64,000 nucleotides of DNA, from the NCBI RefSeq assembly GCF_031312595.1, contig NZ_CP133592.1:1922001-1986000 (forward strand), written 5' to 3'. The stretch comes from Methanolobus sediminis (GTDB lineage Archaea; Halobacteriota; Methanosarcinia; Methanosarcinales; Methanosarcinaceae). This document shows, piece after piece, positions 19,020-27,317 of the stretch (the stretch's first letter is position 1; every line of letters starts with the position of its first letter). A program made the translations under genes and the position numbers. The notes beneath the pieces were generated by a model, which was not told where the DNA came from, searched no databases, and was given only the letters and a program-made list of their open reading frames with translations.

Positions 19020-20060
19020 TTATCTGGCATTGCGGCTCATGCGCCTTATGCCGCGTCTTCTTTTACGGTCATCAGGGCCTGAGTATCTTATATTTTTGCC
19101 GGTGTGATGAAGGAATACGTCATCAAGGGTTGGTTTTCTCAGGCTGACAGATTCTATGTGAAGGTTCAGTTCGGTGCTTATCTTCATGAGTTCCGGTATG
19201 GTTCGTTCTCCGTCAGTGGCGGTTATGCGAATAGATGTGCCGGTGGTGGTTATTTCAGTTGTGTCGGCGTTGTGATTGGTTTGAATCTTGTGGTTCTTGT
19301 AGTGTTCCACCATTTTTGCGGCTTCGTCCTCGCTGATGAAGGTGAGGGTTATGATGTCTCCACCGAGTTCTGCTTTTAGCTCGGCGGGAGTGCCTTCAGC
19401 GATTATCTCGCCGTGGTCGATGATGGCAATGCGGTTGCAGAGCATGTCAGCTTCTTCCATGTAGTGGGTGGTGAGGATCATGGTGATGTTCTTTTCCTGG
19501 TTGAGCTTCTTGATGTATTCCCAGATGTGGTTCCTTGTCTGGGGATCAAGTCCAAGGGTGGGTTCGTCAAGGAAGAGTACGTTAGGATGGTGCATGAGTC
19601 CTCTTGCAATCTCGAGCCTGCGCATCATTCCGCCGGAATACTTCTGCACCACCTCGTCAGCCCAGTCGGTGAGCTCTACGAGTTTGAGCACTTCATCTAT
19701 GCGCTCATGGCGTTCTTTCTTCCCGAGTCCGTAGAGCCTTCCGTGAATATCGAGATTCTCGCGTCCGGTGAGTTTCTGGTCAAGGGTGGTGCCCTGGAAC
19801 ACGACTCCTATGGACATGCGCACTTCTGTCGGTTCGCTCCTGATGTCATATCCCCAGACTCGGGCTGTTCCTTCAGTTGGCCTGAGCATTGTGGCGAGCA
19901 TCCCTATGAGTGTCGATTTCCCCGCTCCGTTGGGTCCAAGCAAGCCGAAAAGCTCTCCTTTTTTAACCTCAATGTTGATGCCTTTTACCGCTTTTACCTG
20001 CTCGTAATGTTTGCTTATCCCTTCAGTGCGGATCGCTTCGTCTGAGTGTTCCTGTTCCAT
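19020..20060 (-). CDS. ABC transporter ATP-binding protein (DrrA type), no adjacent permease
   Basis: 346-residue ATPase of an ABC-2 exporter. Walker A GPNGAGKSTL, Q-loop VVFQGTTLDQ, signature YSGGMMRRLEIARG, Walker B VLFLDEPTLGLD, and switch His in TTHYMEEADM. A C-terminal extension of about 100 residues follows, as in DrrA-like proteins. The membrane partner normally lies just downstream, but here uvrB ends head-on, 22 bp away, and upstream is tRNA-Gly. The permease must be elsewhere or has been lost. The substrate is unknown. Confidence 0.9.
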   Translation of the reverse strand: MEQEHSDEAIRTEGISKHYEQVKAVKGINIEVKKGELFGLLGPNGAGKSTLIGMLATMLRPTEGTARVWGYDIRSEPTEVRMSIGVVFQGTTLDQKLTGRENLDIHGRLYGLGKKERHERIDEVLKLVELTDWADEVVQKYSGGMMRRLEIARGLMHHPNVLFLDEPTLGLDPQTRNHIWEYIKKLNQEKNITMILTTHYMEEADMLCNRIAIIDHGEIIAEGTPAELKAELGGDIITLTFISEDEAAKMVEHYKNHKIQTNHNADTTEITTTGTSIRITATDGERTIPELMKISTELNLHIESVSLRKPTLDDVFLHHTGKNIRYSGPDDRKRRRGIRRMSRNAR

Positions 20061-20165
20061 CCGGTATTAGTGAATGACTTCTGCCTTTAAATACAATTCC
20101 TGATTATATTCATCATCAGGCGAAAAGATTATATTGGAAAAAACACTGTATTGGGTGTTCAAACT

Positions 20166-20237
20166 GCGCTGGTGGTTTAGCGGCTATGACTGAGGCCTTC
20201 CAAGCCTTAAACCCGGGTTCGAATCCCGGTCGGCGCA
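20166..20237 (+). tRNA. tRNA-Gly (anticodon TCC), integration target
   Basis: GCGCTGG acceptor strand pairs with TCGGCGC at the 3' end, with wobble pairs at positions 5 and 7. The anticodon loop CTTCCAA gives TCC. T arm CCGGGTTCGAATCCCGG; discriminator A; no encoded CCA. Its last 16 bases plus one flanking base form the left attachment core of the element that follows. Confidence 0.95.
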
Positions 20238-20238
20238 T
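20222..20238 (+). repeat. Left attachment site (attL) inside tRNA-Gly
   Basis: AATCCCGGTCGGCGCAT, the 3' end of tRNA-Gly, recurs exactly at 36361-36377. Similarity continues to the right of both copies (TTTTTTATTA-N-AATG), consistent with integrase arm sites. This is the normal target for archaeal tyrosine integrases. Confidence 0.85.
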
Positions 20239-20305
20239 TCACCCTTTATCCTCTCTTTTTTATTACAATGCCTTTATGCATAGCGTTTTATAATACATTC
20301 ATTCT

Positions 20306-20344
20306 GAAAAACTTATATATGTATCCTGATATTCCACCGGAATA
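20306..20344 (+). promoter_or_regulatory. Integrase promoter with TATA box and palindrome
   Basis: An AAAACTTATATATG TATA element (about 20307-20320) is followed by TATTCC-ACC-GGAATA, a perfect 6-bp inverted repeat at 20330-20344. The palindrome sits where transcription should start, as an operator for integrase control would. Confidence 0.5.
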
Positions 20345-20376
20345 CTTAAAAACAGATAAAAACGGTGGTAATATTA

Positions 20377-21282
20377 GTGAAAATTATAGAGAGTTTCGAG
20401 AATGATTTAGCATTGAGGCGGCGCACTCACAGGACAATACGTAGTTATTCATGCAATGTAAAAGAGTTTTTACAGGAAAATCCTGATCCTCAAAATGTTA
20501 CTTATGAGGACTTAGAAATGTACTTAGGGCATTTGCTGGAGAGAGACTTAAAGATCAGTACTTTAAAATCCAATTTCTCTGCAATATCTTCTTTTTATGA
20601 TTTCCTGATTTACAAGAAAGTCACAGATAAAAATCCTATTCTTGGATTCAGGAAGAGATTTCTTGATACTTCTTGCGATTCTGACCGCAGGCAAGTATTA
20701 ACAGTTCATCAGGCACGGCAATTAATAGCATCACTTGATTTTATCCGGGAAATTGCCATAACCATGGTACTGGCAAAAACTGGAATAAGGAGATCAGAAC
20801 TTTTAGAGTTAAAGCCGCAGGACATAGACTTTTCCAGAGACATAATTATAATTGTCAGGAAGAAAAGAGCAAAGAACTTAATCAGGTTCATAGATGATGA
20901 ATTGCACGTAGTTCTTGAAAATTATTTAGCATGGCGTGAAGCAAGAATACGTATAGGAAAGTGCAAAACTAACTATTTGTGGATATCTGACACCGGCGGG
21001 AGAGTTCACAAAGATTATATCAATCAATTTTTACAGGCATATGCTGAACCCATCGGGCTACATGATCCCACCGGACCACTTGAGACACAGCTTACAAGCC
21101 ATTGCTTCAGGGGTTTTTTAGTGACACATCTTAGACGTGCAGGAATGAAAAAAGAGCATATCAAGACACTTTTAGGCCACTCGCTTAAAGATGAAGTTTG
21201 GAGTGGCTTTTATTTGTCTGTTGATATGGAAATTGTCAAGAATGATTATTTTAGATGTGTTCCCCGGCTGATTGATTATTGA
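20377..21282 (+). CDS. int: Tyrosine integrase/recombinase of the provirus
   Basis: Site-specific recombinase expected to act at the tRNA-Gly att sites. The N-terminal SAM-like core-binding domain covers residues ~1-95. The catalytic domain has the first Arg in KTGIRRSELLELK, the HxxR box in SHCFRG, LLGHS, and the likely nucleophile Tyr in SGFYLS. About 300 residues, normal for archaeal integrases. GTG at 20377 chosen because GGTGGT lies seven bases before it and it matches the start of the paralogue at 36519; another GTG at 20365 is possible. It is the only rightward gene of the element and lies 140 bp from attL. The gene is not split by the att site, so it is not of the SSV type. Confidence 0.93.
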   Translation: MKIIESFENDLALRRRTHRTIRSYSCNVKEFLQENPDPQNVTYEDLEMYLGHLLERDLKISTLKSNFSAISSFYDFLIYKKVTDKNPILGFRKRFLDTSCDSDRRQVLTVHQARQLIASLDFIREIAITMVLAKTGIRRSELLELKPQDIDFSRDIIIIVRKKRAKNLIRFIDDELHVVLENYLAWREARIRIGKCKTNYLWISDTGGRVHKDYINQFLQAYAEPIGLHDPTGPLETQLTSHCFRGFLVTHLRRAGMKKEHIKTLLGHSLKDEVWSGFYLSVDMEIVKNDYFRCVPRLIDY

Positions 21283-21285
21283 TTT

Positions 21286-21573
21286 TTAAGATATTGGTAT
21301 TTTGAAATAGAATATCATACCTATGATGCTAAAATAAAGTCCCATCATCAGCATGAAATAATCAAAATCCTCTATTTTTAGCGTTATAGGGCCTTTTGAG
21401 AATAGAACCTTATCTCTATCAACAAAAATATTTATGAGAGCGTACAGGAGCACACAGACACCACACAGGGCAAATATACGGACCACATCAGCACCTAAAT
21501 TATCTAAAATATCAATATAGGTTATAGCTGATACATCCGGTATCCCGGTAAAAATTAAAGAAGAATTGTTCAT
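21286..21573 (-). CDS. Small membrane protein, 95 aa, last gene of the late operon
   Basis: Two TM helices (IFALCGVCVLLYALINIFV and YFMLMMGLYFSIIGMIFYF) with a polar middle (DKVLFSKGPITLKIEDFD). ATGA overlap with the gene upstream (21570-21573) shows tight coupling to the spike operon. Probably a minor virion membrane protein; not recognised. Confidence 0.75.
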   Translation of the reverse strand: MNNSSLIFTGIPDVSAITYIDILDNLGADVVRIFALCGVCVLLYALINIFVDRDKVLFSKGPITLKIEDFDYFMLMMGLYFSIIGMIFYFKIPIS

Positions 21574-21881
21574 ATCATTTCCTCATCTTCTTCCGGCGTA
21601 ATGAATTTTCCTAAATAATATGTTTTCAGAATAGCAGTTAAAGGAACCACCCACATGCAACCAATTATAATTAAGCTCATTCCCGGAGTATCTACAAATC
21701 CTGATATGTCAGTTTCAAAAAGGAACAGATACAGACCTGCATTTACTTGAAAAGTGAACAAAAGGGAAACCGGGATTGTCAGAATTGAAATAGTTAATAG
21801 AGGCATTTTGAAATTAAAATAATCAATGACTATCAGACAGGCTATGAGAAAAAGTACAGGGTGAATTAAGTCTGCTGTCAT
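21570..21881 (-). CDS. Small membrane protein, 103 aa
   Basis: Three hydrophobic helices (HPVLFLIACLIVI, LLTISILTIPVSLLFTF, MSLIIIGCMWVVPLTAIL) and an acidic tail (PEEDEEMI). Its start overlaps the stop of the gene upstream by one base and its stop overlaps the next start as ATGA. Likely a virion or assembly membrane component of the element; no family recognised. Confidence 0.75.
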   Translation of the reverse strand: MTADLIHPVLFLIACLIVIDYFNFKMPLLTISILTIPVSLLFTFQVNAGLYLFLFETDISGFVDTPGMSLIIIGCMWVVPLTAILKTYYLGKFITPEEDEEMI

Positions 21882-22261
21882 TAGTTCTCACTCGTTCCCC
21901 TGATCTTATTCAGCACCCATTCTGTAGTAATTAATGCAGCAATCCAGCCCACAGGCCGCAAAAGGAAGAGATTAAGAGGCTTATAGAGCACTTCAGGAAG
22001 CAATGTATAAAGAATCGCTTTTACCACCGAAAATAAACTCATCCAGCTAACAAATTCCAGGACAATATCTACAAGACCTAAAACTAAACTTGAAACTGCT
22101 GAGTCTCCCTCCATATCTACCACAAGAGAGCCGTCTGAATCTTCCAGACCTTGAATGGATAAATCATTTGAGGCTCCCATATTCCAGTAATAAGAGAGGC
22201 CGCTAATAGTGGATATTATGAATACAAAAAGTACGGCCTGCCTTGTGAGGGATGAGGCCAA
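21881..22261 (-). CDS. Membrane protein, 126 aa, downstream of the spike
   Basis: An N-terminal hydrophobic segment (AVLFVFIISTISGLSYYW) may act as a signal anchor. An exposed acidic stretch (residues ~32-55) and two more hydrophobic regions (LVLGLVDIVLEFVSWM and GWIAALITTEWVL) follow. It begins directly after the spike stop. Together with the next two genes it forms a spike-associated set of small membrane proteins. Function inferred only from position. Confidence 0.75.
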   Translation of the reverse strand: MASSLTRQAVLFVFIISTISGLSYYWNMGASNDLSIQGLEDSDGSLVVDMEGDSAVSSLVLGLVDIVLEFVSWMSLFSVVKAILYTLLPEVLYKPLNLFLLRPVGWIAALITTEWVLNKIRGTSEN

Positions 22262-24844
22262 TTAATCATCTCCTGAGAATTTGCGCCCTACTCCATAGAA
22301 CCCAATAGCCAACAGAAGCCATGACACTATTACAACATACCAGGTATATGGCCGCCACAGGCCAGCTATTGCAAGGAGATTGCAGGCAAGAACTGAGACT
22401 ATACCAACCTGTTTAAGATCAAATATTGCATTTCCGTTCCTGTCTCTTCTCTGGATCATTCCAATAGTCAGACCTGACCATAATATAAAACCCCAGAAAG
22501 CCGGGAGAGTTAAAAACGTGATCAAATTTGTGATTATGTCGTTTCCCCAATTGCCGGAACTTGTATAATCGTCTGAATACCCTGAATATGACGATCCTGA
22601 GTCTGTCACTATTAGGTATTGTGTGGCCTGAATCCTATCGTTTCCATCAGTCAGAGTAAATTGATAATTACCAGTAACTACAAGGCTGTAAGGGAAGGAC
22701 ACAGATCCGTTGAAATCCCATGATGCTATATGCGTATTGCTGACACTGCCTATTTTAGACAGGTATAAGGAGCAATCATCAGGAGCAATTACATTAATGA
22801 TAAATTGTTCATTTTGTCCGACTTCACTTGAAGATAATGTAAGCCCATAGCCTGCCGTATTTGTTGACGTGACAGAGAAATTATCAGTTGCTAGAACTTC
22901 TACTAAACTCCCTCCACTATAGGCAGCTAAACGTATCTGATTATTTCCGGCAATTGTGCTATGATCTCCAACATAATATGAGTCACCTGTGGTATATTCC
23001 CAATAATCAAAGTCACCCAACTTAAAATTAAATGTTTGTATCTGATAAGGCATCGGAACACTAAAACAAATAAGATCTTCGTCAAGGTTCACAAACTGCA
23101 AATAAATATCGTTCCCGCCTTCCATAGCATCGTCACTTATTGCGGACCTTCCGTTTACGTACTCACCCATGATAAAAGATTCAGGAGATATTATCACAGA
23201 AGAATTATAAACAGTAGTTATTACATTAGAATATTCTTTGTAAACTGTGAATGTATCTGAGTCTAAAAGGTTCCCATTTCCATAAAGACCCGCAAGCCAT
23301 TCGCCAGTAATGTATAATTCAGGAGCAGTAATAGTAAATTCTGTGTTTGCATCCGCTTCTACTGGAATAGTATAGCGAGTGGTCCACATATTTGTATTTG
23401 AATCGTCTTTACTCATCAATTTAATAACTGTGGTGTTCGGATTGAAACCATAAGTATATTTTATTGAGAAGTTCTCCCCATAATTAACCGTGAGTGGTAC
23501 AACATCAATAGTACTATCAGAATAATCCCCTAATGTTGTCCGGTCTGTGGCAATGATGGAAGAATCAAGATTACCCAACCACGATTTTACAAGATTGACC
23601 GTGTAAGGTCCATTTTCTAATACTTCATACTGAATATAAAATTGGAAATATGTAGAACCGTTTTGAGCTGGAAGATCATAAGTATAGATTTCATTTCCTG
23701 AAGGGTCTAAAATCTGAATGTCAAAATCATAGCCTATATAGGCATATGAATCGGTCCAGTCTGAATCTGTGATACTGTAGGTTATCTTTGCTTTTTCACC
23801 GGATACATAAGAATCATGTTCAAATTGAATGTAACTTGAGGAAGTATCAGGGCTTGAAGCTTCTTCTTCTGGGGCAGTAGGAACAAAATAACCACCTGAT
23901 GCCGAAGAAGTCATGTAAGTACGTAAATAATTAGGTACAGAATCACAAGCAACAACAACACCATTTGACAAAACGACAATATCAGAAACCATATAAGAAT
24001 CATCGCTCTGAGATACAGCTGATATAGTACCGTAAACAGTACCATTGGGATAAAATTCTTTTATTGTCCTAGTAGCTCCACTACTCGAAAGATAATAACA
24101 TACAACCAGATTACCATTAGTAAGCTCAGATACACCACCCGGAGTTAAAAAAGCCGCTGTGCCACCATCATATGTAAAAAGATAGTCTTCTGACTCAATC
24201 GAATCTACAGTGAATATTTCCCAATCTGCATTATCCCCATAATTTGAACTTTGCATCATCATGTAAAAATGATTACCACAAAAAATAGGCATCGGATAAG
24301 AAGCATAACTAGAAAATCCACTTTGATACGTTGTAGAAGCTAATGTGTCCCCATCTATATAATAAATTTGTCTAGAATTTGCATCACTTACATATATATT
24401 TCCTGCTGCATCCGTATCTATTCTTAGTACTGCATCTCCTGTTGAACTCCATGTACTAAAATCGCCTAAACTTTCTACATCCTCAGCAGAAATAGTATCC
24501 CATGATTGCAAACCAAGCGAGTTCGGAATCCTATAAGTCAATCCGTTATAAAATACTACATATATATAATTGTAATCTGCGCAAACATCAGATACACCAT
24601 ATGGAAGATTAGAAACAGTAGCAGAACCACCTAATAGAGCATAGGAATCCCAATATAAAGAGCTACCATCTGAATAAATGAATAAATTATCTGTTTCACT
24701 GCCAGTATATCCACTAGGTTGTTCATATTTTCCAATTCCCACTGGATCAGTAAGAGATATCTCAGCAGCAGAAGCAAGATTTGATAAAATAACAAATAAA
24801 AATATAAAAATTACTAGTTTCTTTTTAAATAGCATTTTCATCAT
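22262..24844 (-). CDS. Large secreted, membrane-anchored spike/adhesin-like protein
   Basis: 860 residues. Signal peptide: KKK, then LVIFIFLFVILS, then ASA before AEIS. Residues ~35-310 are a series of ~45-residue beta repeats such as GNIYVSDANSRQIYYIDGD and GNLVVCYYLSSSG, likely a beta-propeller. Residues ~325-770 read as several Ig-like units (FEHDSYVSGEKAKITYSI; LTLSSSEVGQNEQFIINVI). The C-terminus has three TM helices (FWGFILWSGLTIGMI, VGIVSVLACNLLAIAGL, YVVIVSWLLLAIGF). N-glycosylation sequons (NGS, NGT, NTT) are frequent. Its place after the 2-TM protein and before small membrane proteins suits the receptor-binding spike of a membrane virus. ATGs at 24841 and 24835 are also possible starts. 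S-layer-like proteins are an alternative. Confidence 0.8.
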   Translation of the reverse strand: MMKMLFKKKLVIFIFLFVILSNLASAAEISLTDPVGIGKYEQPSGYTGSETDNLFIYSDGSSLYWDSYALLGGSATVSNLPYGVSDVCADYNYIYVVFYNGLTYRIPNSLGLQSWDTISAEDVESLGDFSTWSSTGDAVLRIDTDAAGNIYVSDANSRQIYYIDGDTLASTTYQSGFSSYASYPMPIFCGNHFYMMMQSSNYGDNADWEIFTVDSIESEDYLFTYDGGTAAFLTPGGVSELTNGNLVVCYYLSSSGATRTIKEFYPNGTVYGTISAVSQSDDSYMVSDIVVLSNGVVVACDSVPNYLRTYMTSSASGGYFVPTAPEEEASSPDTSSSYIQFEHDSYVSGEKAKITYSITDSDWTDSYAYIGYDFDIQILDPSGNEIYTYDLPAQNGSTYFQFYIQYEVLENGPYTVNLVKSWLGNLDSSIIATDRTTLGDYSDSTIDVVPLTVNYGENFSIKYTYGFNPNTTVIKLMSKDDSNTNMWTTRYTIPVEADANTEFTITAPELYITGEWLAGLYGNGNLLDSDTFTVYKEYSNVITTVYNSSVIISPESFIMGEYVNGRSAISDDAMEGGNDIYLQFVNLDEDLICFSVPMPYQIQTFNFKLGDFDYWEYTTGDSYYVGDHSTIAGNNQIRLAAYSGGSLVEVLATDNFSVTSTNTAGYGLTLSSSEVGQNEQFIINVIAPDDCSLYLSKIGSVSNTHIASWDFNGSVSFPYSLVVTGNYQFTLTDGNDRIQATQYLIVTDSGSSYSGYSDDYTSSGNWGNDIITNLITFLTLPAFWGFILWSGLTIGMIQRRDRNGNAIFDLKQVGIVSVLACNLLAIAGLWRPYTWYVVIVSWLLLAIGFYGVGRKFSGDD

Positions 24845-24863
24845 TCCTATATACTATAGGAAT
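24843..24863. promoter_or_regulatory. Late-gene palindrome, copy 1 (spike gene)
   Basis: ATTCCTATA-TAC-TATAGGAAT: perfect 9-bp arms with a 3-base centre, overlapping the spike start codon region. In RNA it would fold into a hairpin holding the SD-like AGGA. In DNA it matches the copies at 25158 and 28523. Confidence 0.6.
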
Positions 24864-24928
24864 ATTCAGCTAAAAAAAGTTTTGTGAAGGAGATTAAATC
24901 TCCTTCTCTGGAATGGTGATGTTTTGCA

Positions 24929-25141
24929 TTAATTGATCTTAATGCCTGCTTCCTTGAGGAAAAGGATGATGATACCAAGCACAAATGCTATAGTGATGAC
25001 TCCTACAAGGATAACAGTGCTTGCGTCAAAGCCACTTGTGTTTATGTTTGCAATCTGTACAAGTGCAGCGGCTCCCACTGATGCGAAAATGAACCCTGCA
25101 ATACTCATGTTGATTATTTTACCTGATGCGTTGCTTGCCAT
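24929..25141 (-). CDS. 70-aa two-helix membrane protein, candidate major virion protein
   Basis: Short N-terminus (ASNASGK), then two TM helices (SIAGFIFASVGAAALVQIA and STVILVGVITIAFVLGIIIL) joined by a short polar turn (NINTSGFDA), and a Lys-containing tail. Size and topology are those of the small hydrophobic major coat proteins of spindle-shaped archaeal viruses. It has its own TATA box and a good SD (AGGTG, seven-base gap) and stands alone between two gaps, as a highly expressed gene might. Codon choice looks cleaner than that of its neighbours. The coat role is inference; sequence similarity alone would be weak for such proteins. Confidence 0.8.
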   Translation of the reverse strand: MASNASGKIINMSIAGFIFASVGAAALVQIANINTSGFDASTVILVGVITIAFVLGIIILFLKEAGIKIN

Positions 25142-25157
25142 GTTATGACACCTATAT

Positions 25158-25183
25158 ATTCCTATAGTCTATAGGTATATAAA
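25158..25183 (-). promoter_or_regulatory. Promoter of the 70-aa protein with late-gene palindrome, copy 2
   Basis: ATTCCTATA-GTC-TATAGGTAT at 25158-25178 differs from copy 1 by one arm base. On the minus strand it is overlapped by the TATA box TTTATATACC (25174-25183). The palindrome lies between TATA and start codon, where a bound protein would block or recruit initiation. Confidence 0.65.
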
Positions 25184-25309
25184 CTTCGATGCATCGGCAC
25201 GGCGGAAGAGAGATAATTACTGACCGAACGAGCCAAAACCCCCAGGAAGATAAAAAAAGGTATGTTGAGGGAGGTAAAATAGGGCATATGTTATAAAAAA
25301 ATAATAGGA

Positions 25310-26560
25310 TCATGCAGGAAGTGCAGGAGAAAATAAGGCGTATGCTGATTTCGATTTTGTTTTAAGCTCCTTTCCATAATCTACCCTGCCAGATTTACCC
25401 ACTAAATCCTTATAGTTTATGAACTTCACATGCTTTTTAAAGGTGAATGCTAAAAGGCGTATTACCTGATCCTTTACGGCTGCATCATAATCAGCCTGAA
25501 AGTCTTTATTATCAGTCAGCAATTTATAATAATATCTATTGCCTTTCTGATAGCGGTTTATTGCAACTACGTCTATAAGATATACTTTTCCTTTTTCGAT
25601 GTATTGAATATCTGCTTTATGTGTCCTGGGGTTCTTTGCTGAAAGGTGAGAAAGTGTTCCTGAATAGCTCTCAAGTTCCTTGAATACATGAATCTCATTG
25701 TTATAACCTACATATGGCTCGTTCTGTCCTCCCATGTTCTCATTTATTCCGGGTATATCTTCTTTAGGGTTTGACAGGTTCCCTGCAATCTCCAGAGTAG
25801 AGAAGGCACTTAACAGCCTCGGAGTTGGTCTTATTTTGCAGCCATCGGCAAACAGGCCATTATATGCCCCGAATCCTAAGAATATTTGATTTGCGGATAC
25901 GTTCAATATTTCCATTTCTACAGGATAACCCATCTTATCAGGGCTTTCCTGCCTCTGGTCCCTGATTGTGATATATGGAATTTCGTAGTTTGTCGCTACC
26001 TCTCGAATGTCAGGAGGCACGAAGTTTACAACCCTTTGAGTAGTGAAAATTATATTTACTTCCTGTTTTCTGGAAGCGTTAACTATTGCGCCTGTTATTC
26101 TTGCCTCTGATGTTGCCCAGTCTGAAATAGTTCCTTTTATGTCGTCAAAAAGTATAGTGACTGCCCTGGCGTTTTCCATATCCTTAAGTGAATTGACATT
26201 AGGAACCCATTCAGAAGGAGATTTATGAGCATTGCAGGGAAACCATTTTAGGGAAACGTTTCCACCTGTGCGCCCTCCTGTGGCATGTACACGGGCTAAA
26301 TGCTCCACTCCAAGAATAGTTTTTCCTGACCCCATAGTTTGATTCACTATGTAGTGATTGCGAGCTACTGGAGCCACTACAGGAGGAAGTTTAAAAACCT
26401 GTCCTTCTTTTGTGATAATGACCCTATCCATACGCCTTTTTTTTATGATAATGCCGTCAATCTCATATTTGTATATGTTCGGGTCGTTCCATGCGCTTGC
26501 AAAATAGCCGTATGGGTCGTAAAAATCGTATGAGCCTGTTATGATCGTTAAATATGCCAT
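25310..26560 (-). CDS. Virion packaging/morphogenesis-type P-loop ATPase with nuclease-like C-terminus
   Basis: 416 residues. The N-terminus precedes a P-loop QTMGSGKTILG near residue 95. Walker B is VTILFDDIKG near residue 137 and is followed by SRKQEVNIIFTTQRVVNF, the strand-Gln sensor layout of Zot/FtsK-HerA-type assembly ATPases. The last ~140 residues contain THKADIQYI and KVYLIDVVAINRY, arranged like the D...(E/D)xK core of PD-(D/E)XK nucleases but with Val where Lys is expected, so activity is doubtful. It precedes the 70-residue membrane protein by 168 bp, an order common in archaeal membrane viruses. A terminator-like hairpin lies just upstream. Confidence 0.75.
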   Translation of the reverse strand: MAYLTIITGSYDFYDPYGYFASAWNDPNIYKYEIDGIIIKKRRMDRVIITKEGQVFKLPPVVAPVARNHYIVNQTMGSGKTILGVEHLARVHATGGRTGGNVSLKWFPCNAHKSPSEWVPNVNSLKDMENARAVTILFDDIKGTISDWATSEARITGAIVNASRKQEVNIIFTTQRVVNFVPPDIREVATNYEIPYITIRDQRQESPDKMGYPVEMEILNVSANQIFLGFGAYNGLFADGCKIRPTPRLLSAFSTLEIAGNLSNPKEDIPGINENMGGQNEPYVGYNNEIHVFKELESYSGTLSHLSAKNPRTHKADIQYIEKGKVYLIDVVAINRYQKGNRYYYKLLTDNKDFQADYDAAVKDQVIRLLAFTFKKHVKFINYKDLVGKSGRVDYGKELKTKSKSAYALFSPALPA

Positions 26561-26609
26561 GGTTCCACCTATGAAAACATTAATCCGATGATAAAACCGA
26601 ATACAAAAA

Positions 26610-26632
26610 CCCCTATATCATGATAATAGGGG
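26610..26632 (-). terminator. Hairpin with T-run upstream of the ATPase gene
   Basis: CCCCTAT and ATAGGGG (7-bp arms) enclose a 9-base AT-rich centre. Reading leftwards the stem is followed by TTTTTG. It separates the 221-residue gene from the ATPase gene, so the two may belong to different transcripts or be attenuated. Confidence 0.5.
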
Positions 26633-26651
26633 CTTAATTTTATAGTCATGT

Positions 26652-27317
26652 TCACTTGCGGGGCTTGCCTATGAGGTCAGCCACCATTTTGTCGAAATTC
26701 CCTTCATATCCAAGAGGAACACCACCTTTAAGACCCCCGAATATTTTTGCCTGCAAGATGGCACGATTTGCAGCGAGGCCGAGCATACAGGCTTGATTCA
26801 GATTCCTTAATTCAACTGCAATAGATGTACATTTCTTTTTTTTGATGGTCGGCTCACCATTATTATTTAGTATTACATTGCCTGCGCTGTCAATCTCATA
26901 ATCATTTTCATAACAGCCATTTTCCAATCGCAGGAAGATACTAGAAAAGTTCGCCCGTTGGTTGTATTTCATGAACCACGGAGGTATATTTCCCTTAGGC
27001 CCTATGAAGTCAATCCAGTTACCCCTTTCATCCTTCCTTACGCTTAAATTTCCGCTTTCGTCAATGTCTACAAGGTCTGTGAGTGTCGTTATAACTGCGG
27101 GTATTTCATCAACTACGGAAGCCTCTATTTTGGAAGATGTAAAATCCTCTGATACTACTTTTTTAAGGTCTGCCGTGATTGCCCTTATATCACTGGGGTT
27201 CATGGTCAGCAGTTCTTTTAGTACCTGGGCCTTTTCGGAAGATTGAACAGAGCCAAAAGGATCTATAAGTTCTGTTTTTGGCTCAATTTGTTTTTCTGCG
27301 TTCTTTGTTCCGTTCAT
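26652..27317 (-). CDS. Hypothetical late protein, 221 aa
   Basis: Soluble, with an acidic N-terminal half (residues 1-90) and a more basic, Gly-rich C-terminal half (AKIFGGLKGGVPLGYEGNF). No TM segment or known motif. ATGA overlap with the upstream Zn-finger/TM gene (27314-27317). Likely a minor virion or assembly protein by position; otherwise unknown. Confidence 0.7.
   Translation of the reverse strand: MNGTKNAEKQIEPKTELIDPFGSVQSSEKAQVLKELLTMNPSDIRAITADLKKVVSEDFTSSKIEASVVDEIPAVITTLTDLVDIDESGNLSVRKDERGNWIDFIGPKGNIPPWFMKYNQRANFSSIFLRLENGCYENDYEIDSAGNVILNNNGEPTIKKKKCTSIAVELRNLNQACMLGLAANRAILQAKIFGGLKGGVPLGYEGNFDKMVADLIGKPRK

Noticed and set aside
19413-20045. 210-codon frame opposite the ABC ATPase gene
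   Set aside because: Mirror of a highly conserved ATPase; no start signals of its own.
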